From Symbiodinium natans (taxonomy: Eukaryota; Sar; Dinophyceae; Suessiales; Symbiodiniaceae), in NCBI GenBank assembly GCA_905221605.1, contig CAJNDS010002639.1:85445-149444 (forward strand): a DNA stretch of 64,000 bases, in the 5' to 3' direction. This document shows positions 43,101 through 53,040 of the stretch, one piece after another. The first letter of the stretch is position 1; every line of letters begins with the position of its first letter. The position numbers were made by a program, and so were the translations under genes. Under the pieces are notes generated by a model. The model had not been told where the DNA came from. It searched no databases and was given only the letters and a program-made list of their open reading frames with translations.

Positions 43101-45784
43101 CCATAGCGCAGATTATACTGGGCCTCCCGATGGAGGGATGCAACCAGCTCGACGTCTTCGGGTGAGGCTCCGTAAGTAATTAGTGAGCGCAAGAGAGCCT
43201 CTCTGCTTGTTTTGTCAAAAGCTTGAGAGAGATCTAGTGAGAAGGTGAAGCCTCCGATTAGATCCGGCTTGCCCTTCGTGCGCTTGGGAGTGCAGAATCT
43301 GTCTGGTGCTCGGGATCGAAGCATGGCACGGACGCGCCTTGCGTGGCCAATTACCCGGAGTTGGGCATCGGCGATACCGCGTCCTGGAATGTAGGCAAAT
43401 TGAGGGGAGGCAAAGTGGGCCTTCTTAAAGAGGGGGTCGAGCCTTCTCCTAGCCTCAGAGGCTATTCCTTTGCCATCTGGCCTAATGATGCCCAGCGGTC
43501 GCAAGTTCTCCGGCTTAGAGGCAGGTTTAGAGGGCTTGGGTATGAAGCTAAGGTCTGCTGACTTGGCCGTTGTGGGCAGCGAGGGTGGCTCGGCTGGATT
43601 CAGTGGTGCTGTGTTATGCTGAGGCTCGCGCTTCCCTTGGCAGGAGGTGACCTCGCACGCCGGATGGGTCAGAGCGGGAGGCGGAGGCACCGCTTCAAGA
43701 TAGTCGCAGTAATTATTGGCCACAGTGGAAGCACAAAGGCGGTACATGGATGCTGGGGCAGATCCTTGCGGTACTGCCTTTTCCGGCTTTATAGAGGCTA
43801 TGCCTTTGGACAGACTACGTTTGTCCAGCTTGGGCAAGGCTTGGCCTACGCCGCTGGCTAGGGGGGGATGCGAGGAGAAGATGGAAAGACTATGTCTCTT
43901 CAACTCTGCCAGCCCCTCAGACTCAGTTAGGATACGGCCGCATGGCGATCTGAGGCAGACTCTAGGTGCAGGAGACCAAGGAGCTACGTGCTTTAAAGAG
44001 CGATATGCCGCATGTGGATCTCGTTTGACCTTCTCAGAAATCTCTGTCAAAGTGCGATGAGTCCTTTCTCGGGCCTGATTCTTTATCTGGATGGCATGTG
44101 CCTTGGCTGCCTCGTCTAGCGAGCGCTGAGCCTGTTTGAGGTGCTCAGTGCGAGCCATCTTATTTATGACGTCATCCTCACGTTTTAGGTTCCGTAGTGC
44201 AGTCTGCCGATGGTTATGAAGCCGCCACAGAGGTTGTGCTGTCGGAGCTGCGTCTGAGCTGCCTTCTTCTGGGTCCCTCGGCTGGAAAGTCTTGGCGTGT
44301 TCGAGAAGAAGCTCGTTGACCTCATCAGGGTGAAGAGGCTCTCCATTCTTCTGCGCTCGAAGTTTGTCGACATCCTGTGCAACTTGCTTCCGCAGGGTTT
44401 GAGCCAGAGGAGTGTTTTGTCTAACATGGTGGGCCAGTAGGGACTTTTGTTTGGAAGGGACTGCCGGTTGAGTTCTGGTCGAGAACGGGTGTCTCCAGAC
44501 CTTCTTGAGGGGTACTGCCGTCCGGAGTGGCATGTGTTTGCCGCCTTTACGCCATGCTCCCAGCTTAAAGTCTTTGAGGACACACACTTTGCGGGCCAGC
44601 TGAGCAGCGTAGAATTTGGAGGTCAAGATGAAATCTATCTGAGAGCTGCCCTGTGGCGAGATGAAGGTGTTTGCCTTGCGCCCCTGCCATGTGTTAAGCG
44701 CAACTAGGGAGTTTCGCTGAAGAAACTTCTGGAACTGCTTTTGAACCGGCTTGTGTTTAGAAGATCCTGCTGGCACCACTCCCCCTACGAAGGGGGGATT
44801 TGGTTTTAGGGAAGAGTTGAAGTCGCCCGCCAGTACCGGAACAGTGCGCTGTGACAAGTTGGAAAGGGACTTGCTTAGGGAGGAGAGAACTTTGCTTTGG
44901 GTGGCATAGTGGTCCTGCTCCGTCATGCCTCGTTGCTTGGTATACTGGTAGCAGTTTAGCAGGAGCACTGGATGGCCTCGGACTTCGCAGTGAACCTCGT
45001 GAGCACGGCCTGGGTGTAGATCCTGCCAGCGTAGTGTCGCTGAGTCTATGCTAGGCGATAGTAGAGTGAGAACACCTGCAGAGCGCCTGTGCTTTGGCTG
45101 TTCGGGTAGCTGGGATGTTTGAGCGGGAGGAGACCTCACGAGCTCTTCATCCGGCAGCCCGCCTGAAACAGCCGTCCAGCCATGCACTTTAAACTGGGAG
45201 GATGTAGTCCAGTGGGTTTCCTGGATAAAGATAACATCGAGGTCCTGCTGATTTTGCAGCCACTCCTTGAACTCTGCCCACAATTGCTGGCTTAATCCAC
45301 CTGCATTCCACGAGAAAACTCGCAGTGGTTTGGCTTCGAGACCGCCTCTAGGGTGACGCCTGCGCGGTTGCCTAAGAGGAAGCTGCGGTGCAAATTGAGC
45401 ATGCATGTTTTCCTTAGTCTCTTGGCTTGCACTAGGTGCAGCCGTGCCTGCGCTTGCCTGTGCCTGGCTTAGAGGCAAATTTGTCCTTCGATATGGTACT
45501 GCGCAACCGTCCCTTAAGGCTCGGTGACAGGCCCGACGATAGGAGTGTTTCCGAATTAAACCCTCTGCCATCCGCTTGTTTCGACTGAAGTGCCGAAGCA
45601 CGATCAGACTCCCCTCGTCCTGCGGAAAGACGAGAACCCTCACACTTAGGAGTGAAAGATGCAGTCTAAGACGATCTAAGTTCTCCCCCCGGAATTGGGA
45701 CCGGGCCAGCTCGTGGATATGCTGTCTGCGGCAGAATCTCAAAATGCTTGGGGCTAAAGCCTCCAAGTGACCATCAGCTGGCAA
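40181..45784 (-). CDS. ORF1, endonuclease-RT-zinc finger-USP-like protein
   Basis: 1867 codons, intact, about 40 residues different from copy 2 by my count. Order: AP/EEP endonuclease (SWNAGGLS, IQETHW, AGDFNSS, QIDFILTS, KHMPL; about residues 155-420), reverse transcriptase (FSLDLSQAFD motif A, GIKQGCKLAPSLF motif B, GFADDL motif C near 945), C2H2-like fingers (CCGKVF-x-H-x-H near 1253, QCSNC near 1295, CLLCDSW near 1408, CPACGV near 1456), a Pro/Gln-rich linker, and a C-terminal domain with NPHNLCYAISVLQ (Cys about 1615) and SGHYRSF (His about 1824), the Cys and His boxes of C19 ubiquitin-specific proteases. The nominal start is TTG after an in-frame TAG; the first ATG is 45571 (codon 72). 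Motif copies 22, 21, 20 and 19 lie inside the frame. Confidence 0.9.
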   Translation of the reverse strand: MPADGHLEALAPSILRFCRRQHIHELARSQFRGENLDRLRLHLSLLSVRVLVFPQDEGSLIVLRHFSRNKRMAEGLIRKHSYRRACHRALRDGCAVPYRRTNLPLSQAQASAGTAAPSASQETKENMHAQFAPQLPLRQPRRRHPRGGLEAKPLRVFSWNAGGLSQQLWAEFKEWLQNQQDLDVIFIQETHWTTSSQFKVHGWTAVSGGLPDEELVRSPPAQTSQLPEQPKHRRSAGVLTLLSPSIDSATLRWQDLHPGRAHEVHCEVRGHPVLLLNCYQYTKQRGMTEQDHYATQSKVLSSLSKSLSNLSQRTVPVLAGDFNSSLKPNPPFVGGVVPAGSSKHKPVQKQFQKFLQRNSLVALNTWQGRKANTFISPQGSSQIDFILTSKFYAAQLARKVCVLKDFKLGAWRKGGKHMPLRTAVPLKKVWRHPFSTRTQPAVPSKQKSLLAHHVRQNTPLAQTLRKQVAQDVDKLRAQKNGEPLHPDEVNELLLEHAKTFQPRDPEEGSSDAAPTAQPLWRLHNHRQTALRNLKREDDVINKMARTEHLKQAQRSLDEAAKAHAIQIKNQARERTHRTLTEISEKVKRDPHAAYRSLKHVAPWSPAPRVCLRSPCGRILTESEGLAELKRHSLSIFSSHPPLASGVGQALPKLDKRSLSKGIASIKPEKAVPQGSAPASMYRLCASTVANNYCDYLEAVPPPPALTHPACEVTSCQGKREPQHNTAPLNPAEPPSLPTTAKSADLSFIPKPSKPASKPENLRPLGIIRPDGKGIASEARRRLDPLFKKAHFASPQFAYIPGRGIADAQLRVIGHARRVRAMLRSRAPDRFCTPKRTKGKPDLIGGFTFSLDLSQAFDKTSREALLRSLITYGASPEDVELVASLHREAQYNLRYGRGQETVTSTRGIKQGCKLAPSLFSLVITEAFRLMATHIGFPPIQQFLTGFADDLVIHRDIHNWSDLYAAHDMVRLLLHYLQEAGLEVNYAKCNIMVKLAGRHAQQAKKLFKSQELRSGRKVTVWNIDAPEQPRRPILLSNSSVLPPLPSLPSFELVDSFKYLGVMVSYSNPEDLTYSLRQERAAKKKQTVRKFIHNKRRTKTASRLLVWRATVWSTATFGLESVGLSGRRARALRSWHARQVRAVTHNPVHKTRETTAALFARLKLVSPIQQLHDRSAQRLDSLRKRRNAAPASEVTSCSTSTPANASSSLLTQSGAWPYEDILTIPSTLQTAEEIVASYSKLLREADNDPSPDVPMHTCCGKVFRTAAGMRTHRTVKHPAPVPPPLEFSRLKHSVGGLPQCSNCQAKFKNWHNLQQHVERRVCRQAGFKLSRPEAATQADEAPPKASEVSSSQELVPSSDCRATAAPSVQLTLQMDTVPLISRMRTELLQQAGTQTFLELLTGHLGQQLTRTCLLCDSWIASTTKLAFHLTKKHGAEWDSYKASAGNNTSKMYVLTRLSPCPACGVKVESAPRHTKQCPVIQQLQLFFFLHPDAPLSRMHSSLQHTQLSHLSPPTSGAGASPPAVPSPGPSTTTSHQHASPTQATPQPKTFQQRTLQAPNPRSKQSQLQRWFRPGSASQAAQLGAGPPQPAPTDLDASPPPPPPAAQPMPQLINPHNLCYAISVLQMISALREEPSVDWSNLQPLQRELRARASHPVSILALESLPHCHPDWRLAKRQSDALEYLTFLLANHHGSLQGTPWKRVYDADIPDSTGFSPLLLTFPEGTDPTRLSQPDSQAAPILAYSLSFFVHEWHSPHDSKAALLYTPPYIFVSLPRFTNAGAKQHWRLTGLQDEVQLPAWTGPHSQSFVRYRSVSGLFHIGQEATSGHYRSFTLLPSLQVGDDTSPGFSPTSEERAQIGSGAYLLLLQRLS
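41742..41760 (-). repeat. punctuation motif copy 19
   Basis: T-variant inside ORF1 (SEVSSSQ), between zinc fingers 2 and 3. Confidence 0.85.
42204..42222 (-). repeat. punctuation motif copy 20
   Basis: A-variant inside ORF1 (SEVTSC), between the RT and the first zinc finger. Confidence 0.85.
43641..43659 (-). repeat. punctuation motif copy 21
   Basis: A-variant inside ORF1 (CEVTSC), just before the RT fingers region. Confidence 0.85.
45124..45142 (-). repeat. punctuation motif copy 22
   Basis: T-variant inside ORF1 (VRSPP), in a loop of the endonuclease domain near residue 215. Confidence 0.8.
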
Positions 45785-45900
45785 GAGCTAGTAAGCCTTG
45801 AGATGTTAGGTGGGCCCCGAGAACTGTTAAAGAGATGAAGTTCGGGGCCTTGGCCGGTTCGACAGCTACCATGCGCGGGCGGCTTGAGCTGGTAGTGCTT

Positions 45901-45907
45901 CAGCAGC

Positions 45908-45992
<85 letters not shown>
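45901..45992. repeat. CAA microsatellite at the 5' end of copy 1
   Basis: About 29 CAA units after CAGCAG. The element begins exactly at its edge. On the element strand this is GTT/GCT, as in front of copy 2. Confidence 0.95.
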
Positions 45993-46127
45993 CCTGCAAA
46001 GACTTCTTCCGCTGTTGTAGCTGTTGCAACTCTGCTTCATGTTTTGCACGATGGATGTTGTCCACAGCCCAGATTGTGCCACGCAAATGCGCTTTCTCCT
46101 TTTTTGTCTTCTATTCTTGATGTCCAG

Positions 46128-46253
46128 TCTCCAACAGCCCTGAGGTGGAATGTACCGTGACCGCACACCAGGGAAATGGATTATCAGCGTCCGCACGCCT
46201 TGTCGTGAACGTGGGTGCTATCAGCTATGGTCCGAGTCCGGTGGTTCTGCTGG
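46128..46253 (+). CDS. putative extracellular-domain exon
   Basis: Lies between acceptor GATGTCCAG and donor GTACCG. It encodes SNSPEVECTVTAHQGNGLSA then SARLVVNVGA. The short beta-strand pattern with a single Cys resembles IPT/TIG or Ig-like modules of large surface proteins, but this is weak. First host exon to the right of copy 1. Confidence 0.45.
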
Positions 46254-46572
46254 AGGTACCGGACAAAGAGTTCACATCTCACCAATGCTTAGCTCTGTCC
46301 ATCGCATACATCATGCAATTGGCAGATAGTCGCAGATAGTGCATCTCGTGGCTTTGAGGGCCAAACCCAAGCAATGTCTCAGCCCCTGTGAGGGCGCTTC
46401 GAGAGTGAAGCCGGCCTTGGGGCCGTCGATCCAGGCAGACGGTGCACCGCTACGTGGCTTGAAATTTCGAAGTCGCAGATGGGATTTGAGTTCTGATCTG
46501 TGATCTCTGATCTCTGAGTTTACAAAATCAAGGTTCAAGCTTGCTTGCTCACCGGAGCCGTCCTGGTTGCAG

Positions 46573-46617
46573 ATCGACGAAAAATCAGGGGAGCTCTCTC
46601 TCGTTCCGGAGTCAAAG
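46573..46617 (+). CDS. putative exon, cadherin-like repeat fragment
   Basis: After acceptor GGTTGCAG it encodes IDEKSGELSLVPESK. The D-x-x-S-G-E-L pattern parallels FSLDVLTGAL (about 48340) and LSLEPETGKL (28250). It may end at a GC donor (AAG|GCGCGC). Confidence 0.4.
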
Positions 46618-46829
46618 GCGCGCGATGTACTGTGTTGGGTTATTTGGGTCAAGACTGCAAACGTGTCTTCAGATTGCGGGTGCTTGGAGAGACGCCCTTG
46701 CAGAAGCTTAGAGGCTGCGTCGCTGACTGACGAGAAGGGCAAGTACCTGGACAGAGGTGCTGGTTGGTCGTTTGTTTGTTGATTCTCAATCACGGTCACC
46801 TGAGATGAAGTTTCCACTGCTCATCACAG

Positions 46830-46922
46830 GTGCCACCTGCATGATCCGCAAGGGCTTGAGCAGCACAAGCGTGGTGGTTTTGGCGCCGGTCCCATGGACA
46901 TCCATGCTCTTCGGTGTCAGAG
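46830..46922 (+). CDS. putative exon (93 nt)
   Basis: Between acceptor CATCACAG and donor GTATAT. It encodes CMIRKGLSSTSVVVLAPVPW then TSMLFGVR. Good splice context; beta-rich. Part of the + strand host gene. Confidence 0.5.
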
Positions 46923-47399
46923 GTATATATATATATTACATATACGTACACCTAAAGGAGCGCCAAGCTTACCATTGGCCCCTGGCCCATGTGTACAGCT
47001 ACACCCTGTACCATAGAACATATTTGACCAGGTCCTATACCTATGCCAGCGAGCGTTCCCTCTACGTGACCGTGGGTGAGAAGAGTCCGATGCTGCAAGT
47101 CCAGGGCCAGGGAGGTGCGCCCAACTTGAGAAAGTGCAAACCTTATACTTCTGAGAAAAAGAGAAGCCCCAAAAGGCATGCGTCTAGCCAACTCTGGCCC
47201 TTGAGCCCAGCTTCCTACCCCAAGTTACAAGAAGTCGATACTCGAAAAGGTCCCTATGCGACCACACCGACCCGGTTCTCCGCATCATGTTGGCGTCTTC
47301 GTCAATCGAACGTAGAGGTTTTGGGTTCACTGGGTTTTTTGAATGCTAGCCTGGAGGAGTGCATTTGGTTGGGTAGTGAAAGGAAGTCCAAGATTATGC

Positions 47400-48300
47400 G
47401 TACGGTAAGGATCCTGTTTTGGCATTTTACCTATATATTCTATTATATGATATTATATTTTTCTTCTATTATATCCCCAATTCAGGAACTTATAACTGTA
47501 CTCACTAAGTCCATTGATCCTCCCTCCGAGTACCAATGTCCCACGCTGCTGAAGTCCTGCATTGGCTGAGGCTCCCTAAAAACCCTCCGCAAAAAGAGCC
47601 GCGACGGATCAACCATGATACACTGGAGGTGGCCCTGCACTTTGTGGTAGCGCGGAAAGGGGCCTGAATGTACGGCTTCCCAATCGTCTGAAGACCTCTC
47701 AAGAAACAAGGAGAAACGGGGAGGTTGGGCCCAGAGCAGGCACACTATTGGGAATCATGTCCGATAGATTCCTGCGCTGAGCCGAGGCACGAAGATTGGC
47801 ATGGCTCCGTCTTTGCCTTCGACACCATTACCGGTTTGGCCACTTTCGAAGGCACCTTGTAAGGTTGTGGCTTTGGCTTTCAAGGCCTAGGCTTTCGGAT
47901 GTACTCTAGGGCTTGAAGCAAGGCGACCTTGTGAACGTCGAATCTGGGTTTAGGTCCCGTAGCGATTTCTCAGAATACCTTTGCACAGACCTGTGCAGGG
48001 ATCTTGCTTCCGTACATTAACTAAGAAAGCTTTGGCAAGTCCGTAGACTCTGCAGTCTAAGCCATCCTAGTCAGCAGGCAGTTAGGATGCCTGTATCTGC
48101 ACTGGGCTTCAGGGCTGCGGAGTTTAAACCCAAACCGTATGTCGTGGTTGACAACCATCGTGGAGGAGCGCGGTCTGTTTTCGAGACCCTAAACCCGCCA
48201 ACAAAAACGCAAATTGAAGCTCATATCGTTTGTCACTTCTTGGGGTTTTGTTGCGGGTCGCGGTTGGGCTCCTCGCTGTCGCACTGTTAATACTGTACTT
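47400..48300. other. putative intron, no gene seen
   Basis: An AT-rich patch near 47430-47480 and otherwise unremarkable text. An open frame from 46757 to 47569 has no supported domain beyond the 46830 exon. Confidence 0.35.
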
Positions 48301-48321
48301 GATACCGCACTTGGAAAGCTG

Positions 48322-48420
48322 CAGCGCTCCCCAGGTCATAGGATTTTCAGCCTCGACGTCCTCACTGGAGCACTCCAAGTCAGTCCGGAGGAGTCCTTGA
48401 CGAAAAGTATGGACTCCATC
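48322..48420 (+). CDS. putative exon, cadherin-like repeat fragment
   Basis: Encodes HRIFSLDVLTGALQVSPEES followed by a charged segment. It matches the F-S-L/I-D-x-x-T/S-G-x-L pattern of the exons at 46573 and 28250. Boundaries approximate. Confidence 0.4.
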
Positions 48421-48587
48421 AGACCCCTTTATCAAGAGAGAGTGCGCCGGGAGATCGCACCATGGCAGTCGAAGACTCTAGAGCATGTGTTCGGTTTATT
48501 CTGTGTAGTACAGGTCTTCGCCCTACGCCCCCCGACCCCCCCCCCCCCCCCCCCCCCTACCCCACCCCCCATCCCCATAACACAACA

Positions 48588-49090
48588 CGCCGAGAAAATG
48601 ACGTGCAACATCTATGGTCACTACGAGTGGACTACGTCCGGTCAAGAAGCTGTCCTTGTGCATTCCATACAGGACCTGAGCATCCGTGACCACACATGCT
48701 GGTCGAAACGACAGGTCAGCTTTTCACAGATGATAGAAATGGGCAGAGTTGGGCCTGGAAATTTGGCCGCATGCCAGATTATGTGCCGACGTGATCCAGA
48801 CTGCACGCACACCTTCGAATGGAAGGTTGATCCCAAACGTAACTCTGGCAGCATCAAAACGCCCACTCCTGGACACTATTGCATGAAGGTGGCTGGCATT
48901 TGCTCCGACACGGCAGATCCCGCTTGCCAATTCAAAGGCGTAACGACCATGGAGAGATACACCGGGTGCGGCGAACGCCACAGCTGCATTGAGATTCACT
49001 TGCAGAACTTCCACTACCTTTCGGGCAAGTACTGCTTCCAGGGCGAGAATGCCGCCAGGAGGAGTCAAGGGCCAGTCTACTTCAAGCACG
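48588..49090 (+). CDS. Cys-rich extracellular domain exon
   Basis: A long exon ending at donor GTATGA (49091). It encodes about 165 residues with ten or more Cys: MTCNIYGHYEWTTSGQEAVL, HTCWSKRQVSFSQM, then AACQIMCRRDPDCTHTFEW, HYCMKVAGICSD and GCGERHSCIEIH. The C-x3-C-x2-D-P-x-C-x-x-x-x-x-W arrangement resembles PAN/Apple-type modules, and a shorter version recurs at 53287 (CKMICVNDANCEYYW). Likely secreted or surface-exposed. Preceded by a poly-C tract (48535-48557) that probably marks the end of the upstream intron. Confidence 0.6.
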
Positions 49091-50003
49091 GTATGACGCC
49101 ACAGGCTCGGGCCCTTGCCCCACTGGCATGAAAGGGCGAGAGGGGAGAGGGAGAAAGAGGGAGAGAGGAGCCTCCGCTTCCCTTTTACAGGAATCCTTCT
49201 GGCTTATGCGAGCAGATGCCTCTCGGCACCAGCTTTGTGATGACGGCGATTGGGTCCTGCAGAGGGTGGAAGCTGGTAAGGACCGATGCCCCCCACTAAT
49301 TTCATGAAGGCAGACTTAGGCAAGGTTGATGTTCCGAGGGTTTTCCCCGAAAACTTTCGCAACAAGCCGCAACCCGTCCTCCGACCCCTCTGCTCCCAGA
49401 AAAGAGGTGCGAGGGAGGGAGCACTCACCTGCTGCAACCTATGAGTTGGTGAAGTTGGAGACGGTCTGCTCGAAGATCCCCCACCACCGGCCTCGTGCGA
49501 TCCGAAGTCTGACCCGCCGGTTGATGTTTCGTACACGCCTAGATGAGCGATGTTCCCTCATCGCAACGCGAGATAAGCCCTACTCTTGTAACTTGGAAGC
49601 CCATAACATAGTCTCGAAGATGCCAGAACTAGCTGGAACAGAATGGCGCTGCGTTGACCGCAGACAGCCAGCAACAACGCAAAGCAGGACGAACTTCCAA
49701 GAATACCACCAGCAATGAATTGGTTCGACTATTCCGCTATGCCAAGGCTGCAACCAGCACCGGCTTGTTTGACGTGGGAATGAAACAGCGACCGCAAATA
49801 AGACCGCACGTATGGGAAGTGCGAGCGGAAATCTTAGGGGATCACGGAAATCGGAGCGGCACTGAGATAGACATAGGACGCACCTGGAAGTGGCATGATC
49901 GAGAGCAGAAATGAGTCCGCATATCCGAGCGGCAACAGGCAACAGGCGCGGAAACGGAGCATCAGTTCTAGCTGAGAGCAGAAGCAGCACCATTGCATTC
50001 CAG

Positions 50004-50111
50004 AACTGGGGCTTTTTGTGCCACGGAGAATGCTTGATCATATGCCCGCAGGATTTCGAGAATCAGACATCGGCCTATGTGGAGTTGCACGGCCACTGGG
50101 AGTTCAAAGCA
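50004..50111 (+). CDS. putative Cys-bearing exon
   Basis: After acceptor GCATTCCAG the frame encodes NWGFLCHGECLIICPQDFEN then QTSAYVELHGHWEF. Spaced Cys fit the same extracellular protein. A GC donor after TTCAAA is possible; otherwise the frame stops at TAA near 50133. Confidence 0.45.
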
Positions 50112-51180
50112 GCCCAACACCACCCTAGAACCTAAAAAGGCTTAGAAACTTAGAAAGCCTGCAGTGACTGCACGGAATCAGATCTGGCTCAGGTGGCGTC
50201 GTTGCGTGCCTTCAGGGTGACGTGGGCGCCGATGTCTTCCGTTCTGACAAAGTAACGTACCAGGCCCCAAAAGCCTCCCAAAACATTTTTGGCCGAGACG
50301 GATTCAGGGTTTTTGGGTCTTGGGGGTGAGCAGAGGGTTGTGGGAGACTCTGGGCACTTTCTTGGTATCCTTTTTGACAAGGAGTGTTCTTTTATAGGAG
50401 TTTCGCAGGGACCATAATTTAGAACGCCCCACAGATGCAGGTGAAGATCCAGGATACGAACTCGCAGCTTGCTCATGGCAAGAAACGACCGGGCCTCGCC
50501 ACCTGCCGGCCTATGTTTTAGGGGGGTGTTGCGGGGGCTGCATGGTTGTGCATGTCTGCATGAGAGAGTTGTCGTGGCGCTCGATGTATACACAACCCTG
50601 CTGTTATGGGTCCGATCGGCTGGCAAAGCGTGACAACCTCGTCAATGTCAGATGCAACCGCCGCACTTGGCCAAAAAGGTAACGCCTACTGAAGTGGTGT
50701 AGCACGGCCCAACACAACGCCGACACAAGGACTGGCAGGTGCTGCGCTTCGAGCCCACTTGGTGGGTCCGGCGCTGGTCTGGCACGAACACGACGAAGGC
50801 CCTGCTTTGTTTCGATAGGAAATGCTCGCGGCCGCTGTAGAACTGCTTGGGGATTTCAGCGCTCCGCATTCAAGGGATAAGTATCGGTCTTTGTGAGTTT
50901 GCGAAACTTAAAACCGAAGACCCTGAAAGCAATCAGTGCATGGGACGGGTTAGACAACTTGGTTCCAGCCTCGCAGACAGCAAGCGGGTCACCGTGTGGC
51001 ATCTAGTCATTCTTACGTATCAGGCTGATGTAAGGATTAGTATCGGAGCTCGAGGAATTCGCTGTCGTGCACACTTATGTCATTACAATGCCAGCCGCGC
51101 TCCACTTGTAGCAGCGCTCGGTATGCCGTGATCCCTAAGAATCCTAAAGGCCCTACAGCCTAAGCCCGAAGCCCTCGAAG
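50112..51180. other. no supported gene
   Basis: Short CCTAAA-like words and no convincing exon. Minus-strand open frames at 50189-50869 lack support. Confidence 0.35.
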
Positions 51181-51284
51181 TGTGGAGGTCGAGGCCGCTG
51201 TGGCAGCTCCCAACTGCCCGGCGCCAAATGTGACCAAGCAGGAAGAAAAAGCGGAGGAGCGCAACGTACGCGTTGCGATTCCAG
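51181..51284 (+). CDS. putative exon (104 nt)
   Basis: Between AG (51179-51180) and donor GTTTAG. It encodes VEVEAAVAAPNCPAPNVTKQ then EEKAEERNVRVAIP. Ala/Glu-rich linker-like sequence. Confidence 0.45.
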
Positions 51285-51829
51285 GTTTAGGCGACCTCAA
51301 GTCGTAGAGTCGTAGGACCAGGCAAGTAGAAGGCACCGACAGAACTTTGATTTCAAAGGCTGTTTTGAGTGCCTGGAACGCCTTTGCGAGGAAGGAGAGA
51401 CGGAGGAAGAGGAGAATATCCCGGAAGTACAGCCGTTGGCCGCTCTGTAGAAATGCTGGTTTTGCTGGAACAGCGTACTTCTGTAGGGTTGTCTTCTCAC
51501 GAGATATCGCATGTTTGGGTCCCTGTTCGTTTGAGAAGCTTGGCTTTTGCGGCTGCTACTCTTCTGACAGTATTTTACTTTCGGCATGTCGAGATGACCA
51601 GTTCGCCGGAATTCTCTCCCACAGCCCATATAGTATAGTAGTACAGCAGGAGCACGTTCGGACAATTCCAAACAGAGGATGCAGAGGATTGCTCTTCTTA
51701 CCGGTACTACCGTGCTACAGGCACTCAAAGGTGTGTAGATTGCCTTGACACAGTGCACACATGTGCCCTGCAACATGCTGCAACCTTGATGCCAAGCCGC
51801 TCAGGGCTTCAATTGCTCAGAATTCGCAG

Positions 51830-51960
51830 GTTCTGGATGATCCAACGACGGAGCTGGAGAATGACTTCTGGCTCCATCCGTGCGATTGCCTTCCGACCAG
51901 TTGGGGCCCGAACCCCCCCGCTGCCAGCCACTCGAATCGAATTTCTTCCCATGCCTTCAG
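51830..51960 (+). CDS. putative exon
   Basis: After acceptor ATTCGCAG it encodes VLDDPTTELENDFWLHPCDC then LPTSWG. Ends near CTTCAG; the donor may be GC. Trp/Cys content fits the extracellular gene. Confidence 0.4.
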
Positions 51961-52052
51961 GCCCGGTGGTCTGAAAGAGGGAGGAATTCTGCAGGCGGAG
52001 CGCCGAAGAGCGCACGATCACTTGTCGTGTGCTCAAGGCTTGCACTTCACAA

Positions 52053-52099
52053 GTGGAGCCTCGGAAACCTTCATTGACAGTCGTTTGCGCAGCAAGCTG
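52053..52099 (+). CDS. putative small exon
   Basis: Encodes GASETFIDSRLRSKL and ends at a textbook donor GTAAGC (52100). The acceptor is probably CACAAG just upstream. Confidence 0.4.
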
Positions 52100-52178
52100 G
52101 TAAGCAATCCCAGCTCCGAGCATCAGAAAGGATCAGAATCTTGATTCTTGACCTGCTGAGCCTATCATCTGCCCACAG

Positions 52179-52263
52179 CCGGATTGCCGAGGCGATGCCG
52201 ACGCAGATATACCGCCAGGCAGCATGAACAAGTTCTTCCCGGAGCCCGTCCTGATAGCGCTTT
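52179..52263 (+). CDS. putative exon
   Basis: After acceptor TGCCCACAG it encodes PDCRGDADADIPPGSMNKFF then PEPVLI. The Asp-rich DADAD may bind calcium, but that is a guess. The 3' end is uncertain. Confidence 0.4.
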
Positions 52264-53040
52264 GTTCGGCATTCAGGATTCAAGATGCGGTATAGGAACG
52301 GCGTCCGTGCTCATGAGCCCCGAAGCAGGAACACTTCTTGCAAGGCAAAAAGGGAGCAACCACTTCCTGAAATCCTGAGGTAGAAGGGGCCTTCGTCTGC
52401 GACATGAAGCAGCTCAGCGCGTGTTGGTATTCAAGACTGGCCTGTGTGCCGGTGCAATACATTGCCGTATCTCTTCTGACTGTTTGTCCCTGACATGGTC
52501 TACGACGTTGATTTCAATTTCAATGATGCACACGTGTGTGTACGTAAACATACTTGTGTCAGCATAGAGGAGTTTCTCCCTGCTGGGGTTCATCATTGCT
52601 CGAAGCCCTAGCGGGCCCTAGCGCCCGTAAACCCGAAGCATCCCGAAAGTGTAGGTGTTTCAGGAAGACTGGAGCTTACGGGTTCTGGTTTCAAGAGAGC
52701 GTCTTGGGTTCGGGGCTTCAGGGTTTTTAGGGTTGAGGGACGCCGCAGGCTTTACGGACTTAGGGGTCGGCTTGAAAGAATATGTGTGGTGGAATATGGT
52801 GAAATCTTGCCGTTTTTGCTGGGTTTCGCTATAAGGGGGTCGTATACGTTGTAGGTCTATTCCTGACTTAGGTGTGGCCAAACCCTAAAACCCTAAACCC
52901 TTACCCCCGAACTAATGGGGAGCCCGTGCGCTCCAGCATCAAGAAGGCCCCTAAAGTGTTTAAGCAGTACTCCAATTCTACGACTTCGATTTCTACAAGT
53001 GACCACTCCACATTGTTATTAGTATTCCAATAAGAATAAC

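Larger units (their letters stand above)
28498..45900 (-). mobile_element. giant multi-ORF LINE-like element, copy 1
   Basis: About 17.4 kb on the minus strand. The 5' end is set where identity with copy 2 stops at the trinucleotide repeat (45900; 54985 in copy 2). The 3' end is inferred from an ATTTC x3 tail (28498-28513; GAAAT on the element strand), typical of LINE tails, next to a second CAN repeat. Order on the minus strand: ORF1 endonuclease/RT/USP-like, ORF2 basic, ORF3 Cys-rich, ORF4 (5'-truncated), ORF5 phosphatase-like, ORF6 low-complexity, and ORF7-ORF10 related helical proteins. A 19-nt motif punctuates all of them. Membership of ORF5-ORF10 rests on strand, spacing and motif, since copy 2 leaves the window within ORF4. 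Confidence 0.75.

Noticed and set aside
34899-43659. AGGAGGTGA as Shine-Dalgarno sites
   Set aside because: The word lies on the strand opposite to the ORFs, only in the A-variant of the motif, and the context is a eukaryotic nuclear genome. The match of the ORF strand to the 16S rRNA tail TCACCTCCT is probably coincidence.
46757-47569. 270-codon ORF as a single gene
   Set aside because: Only the 46830-46922 part has good splice context; the rest crosses AT-rich and intron-like sequence.
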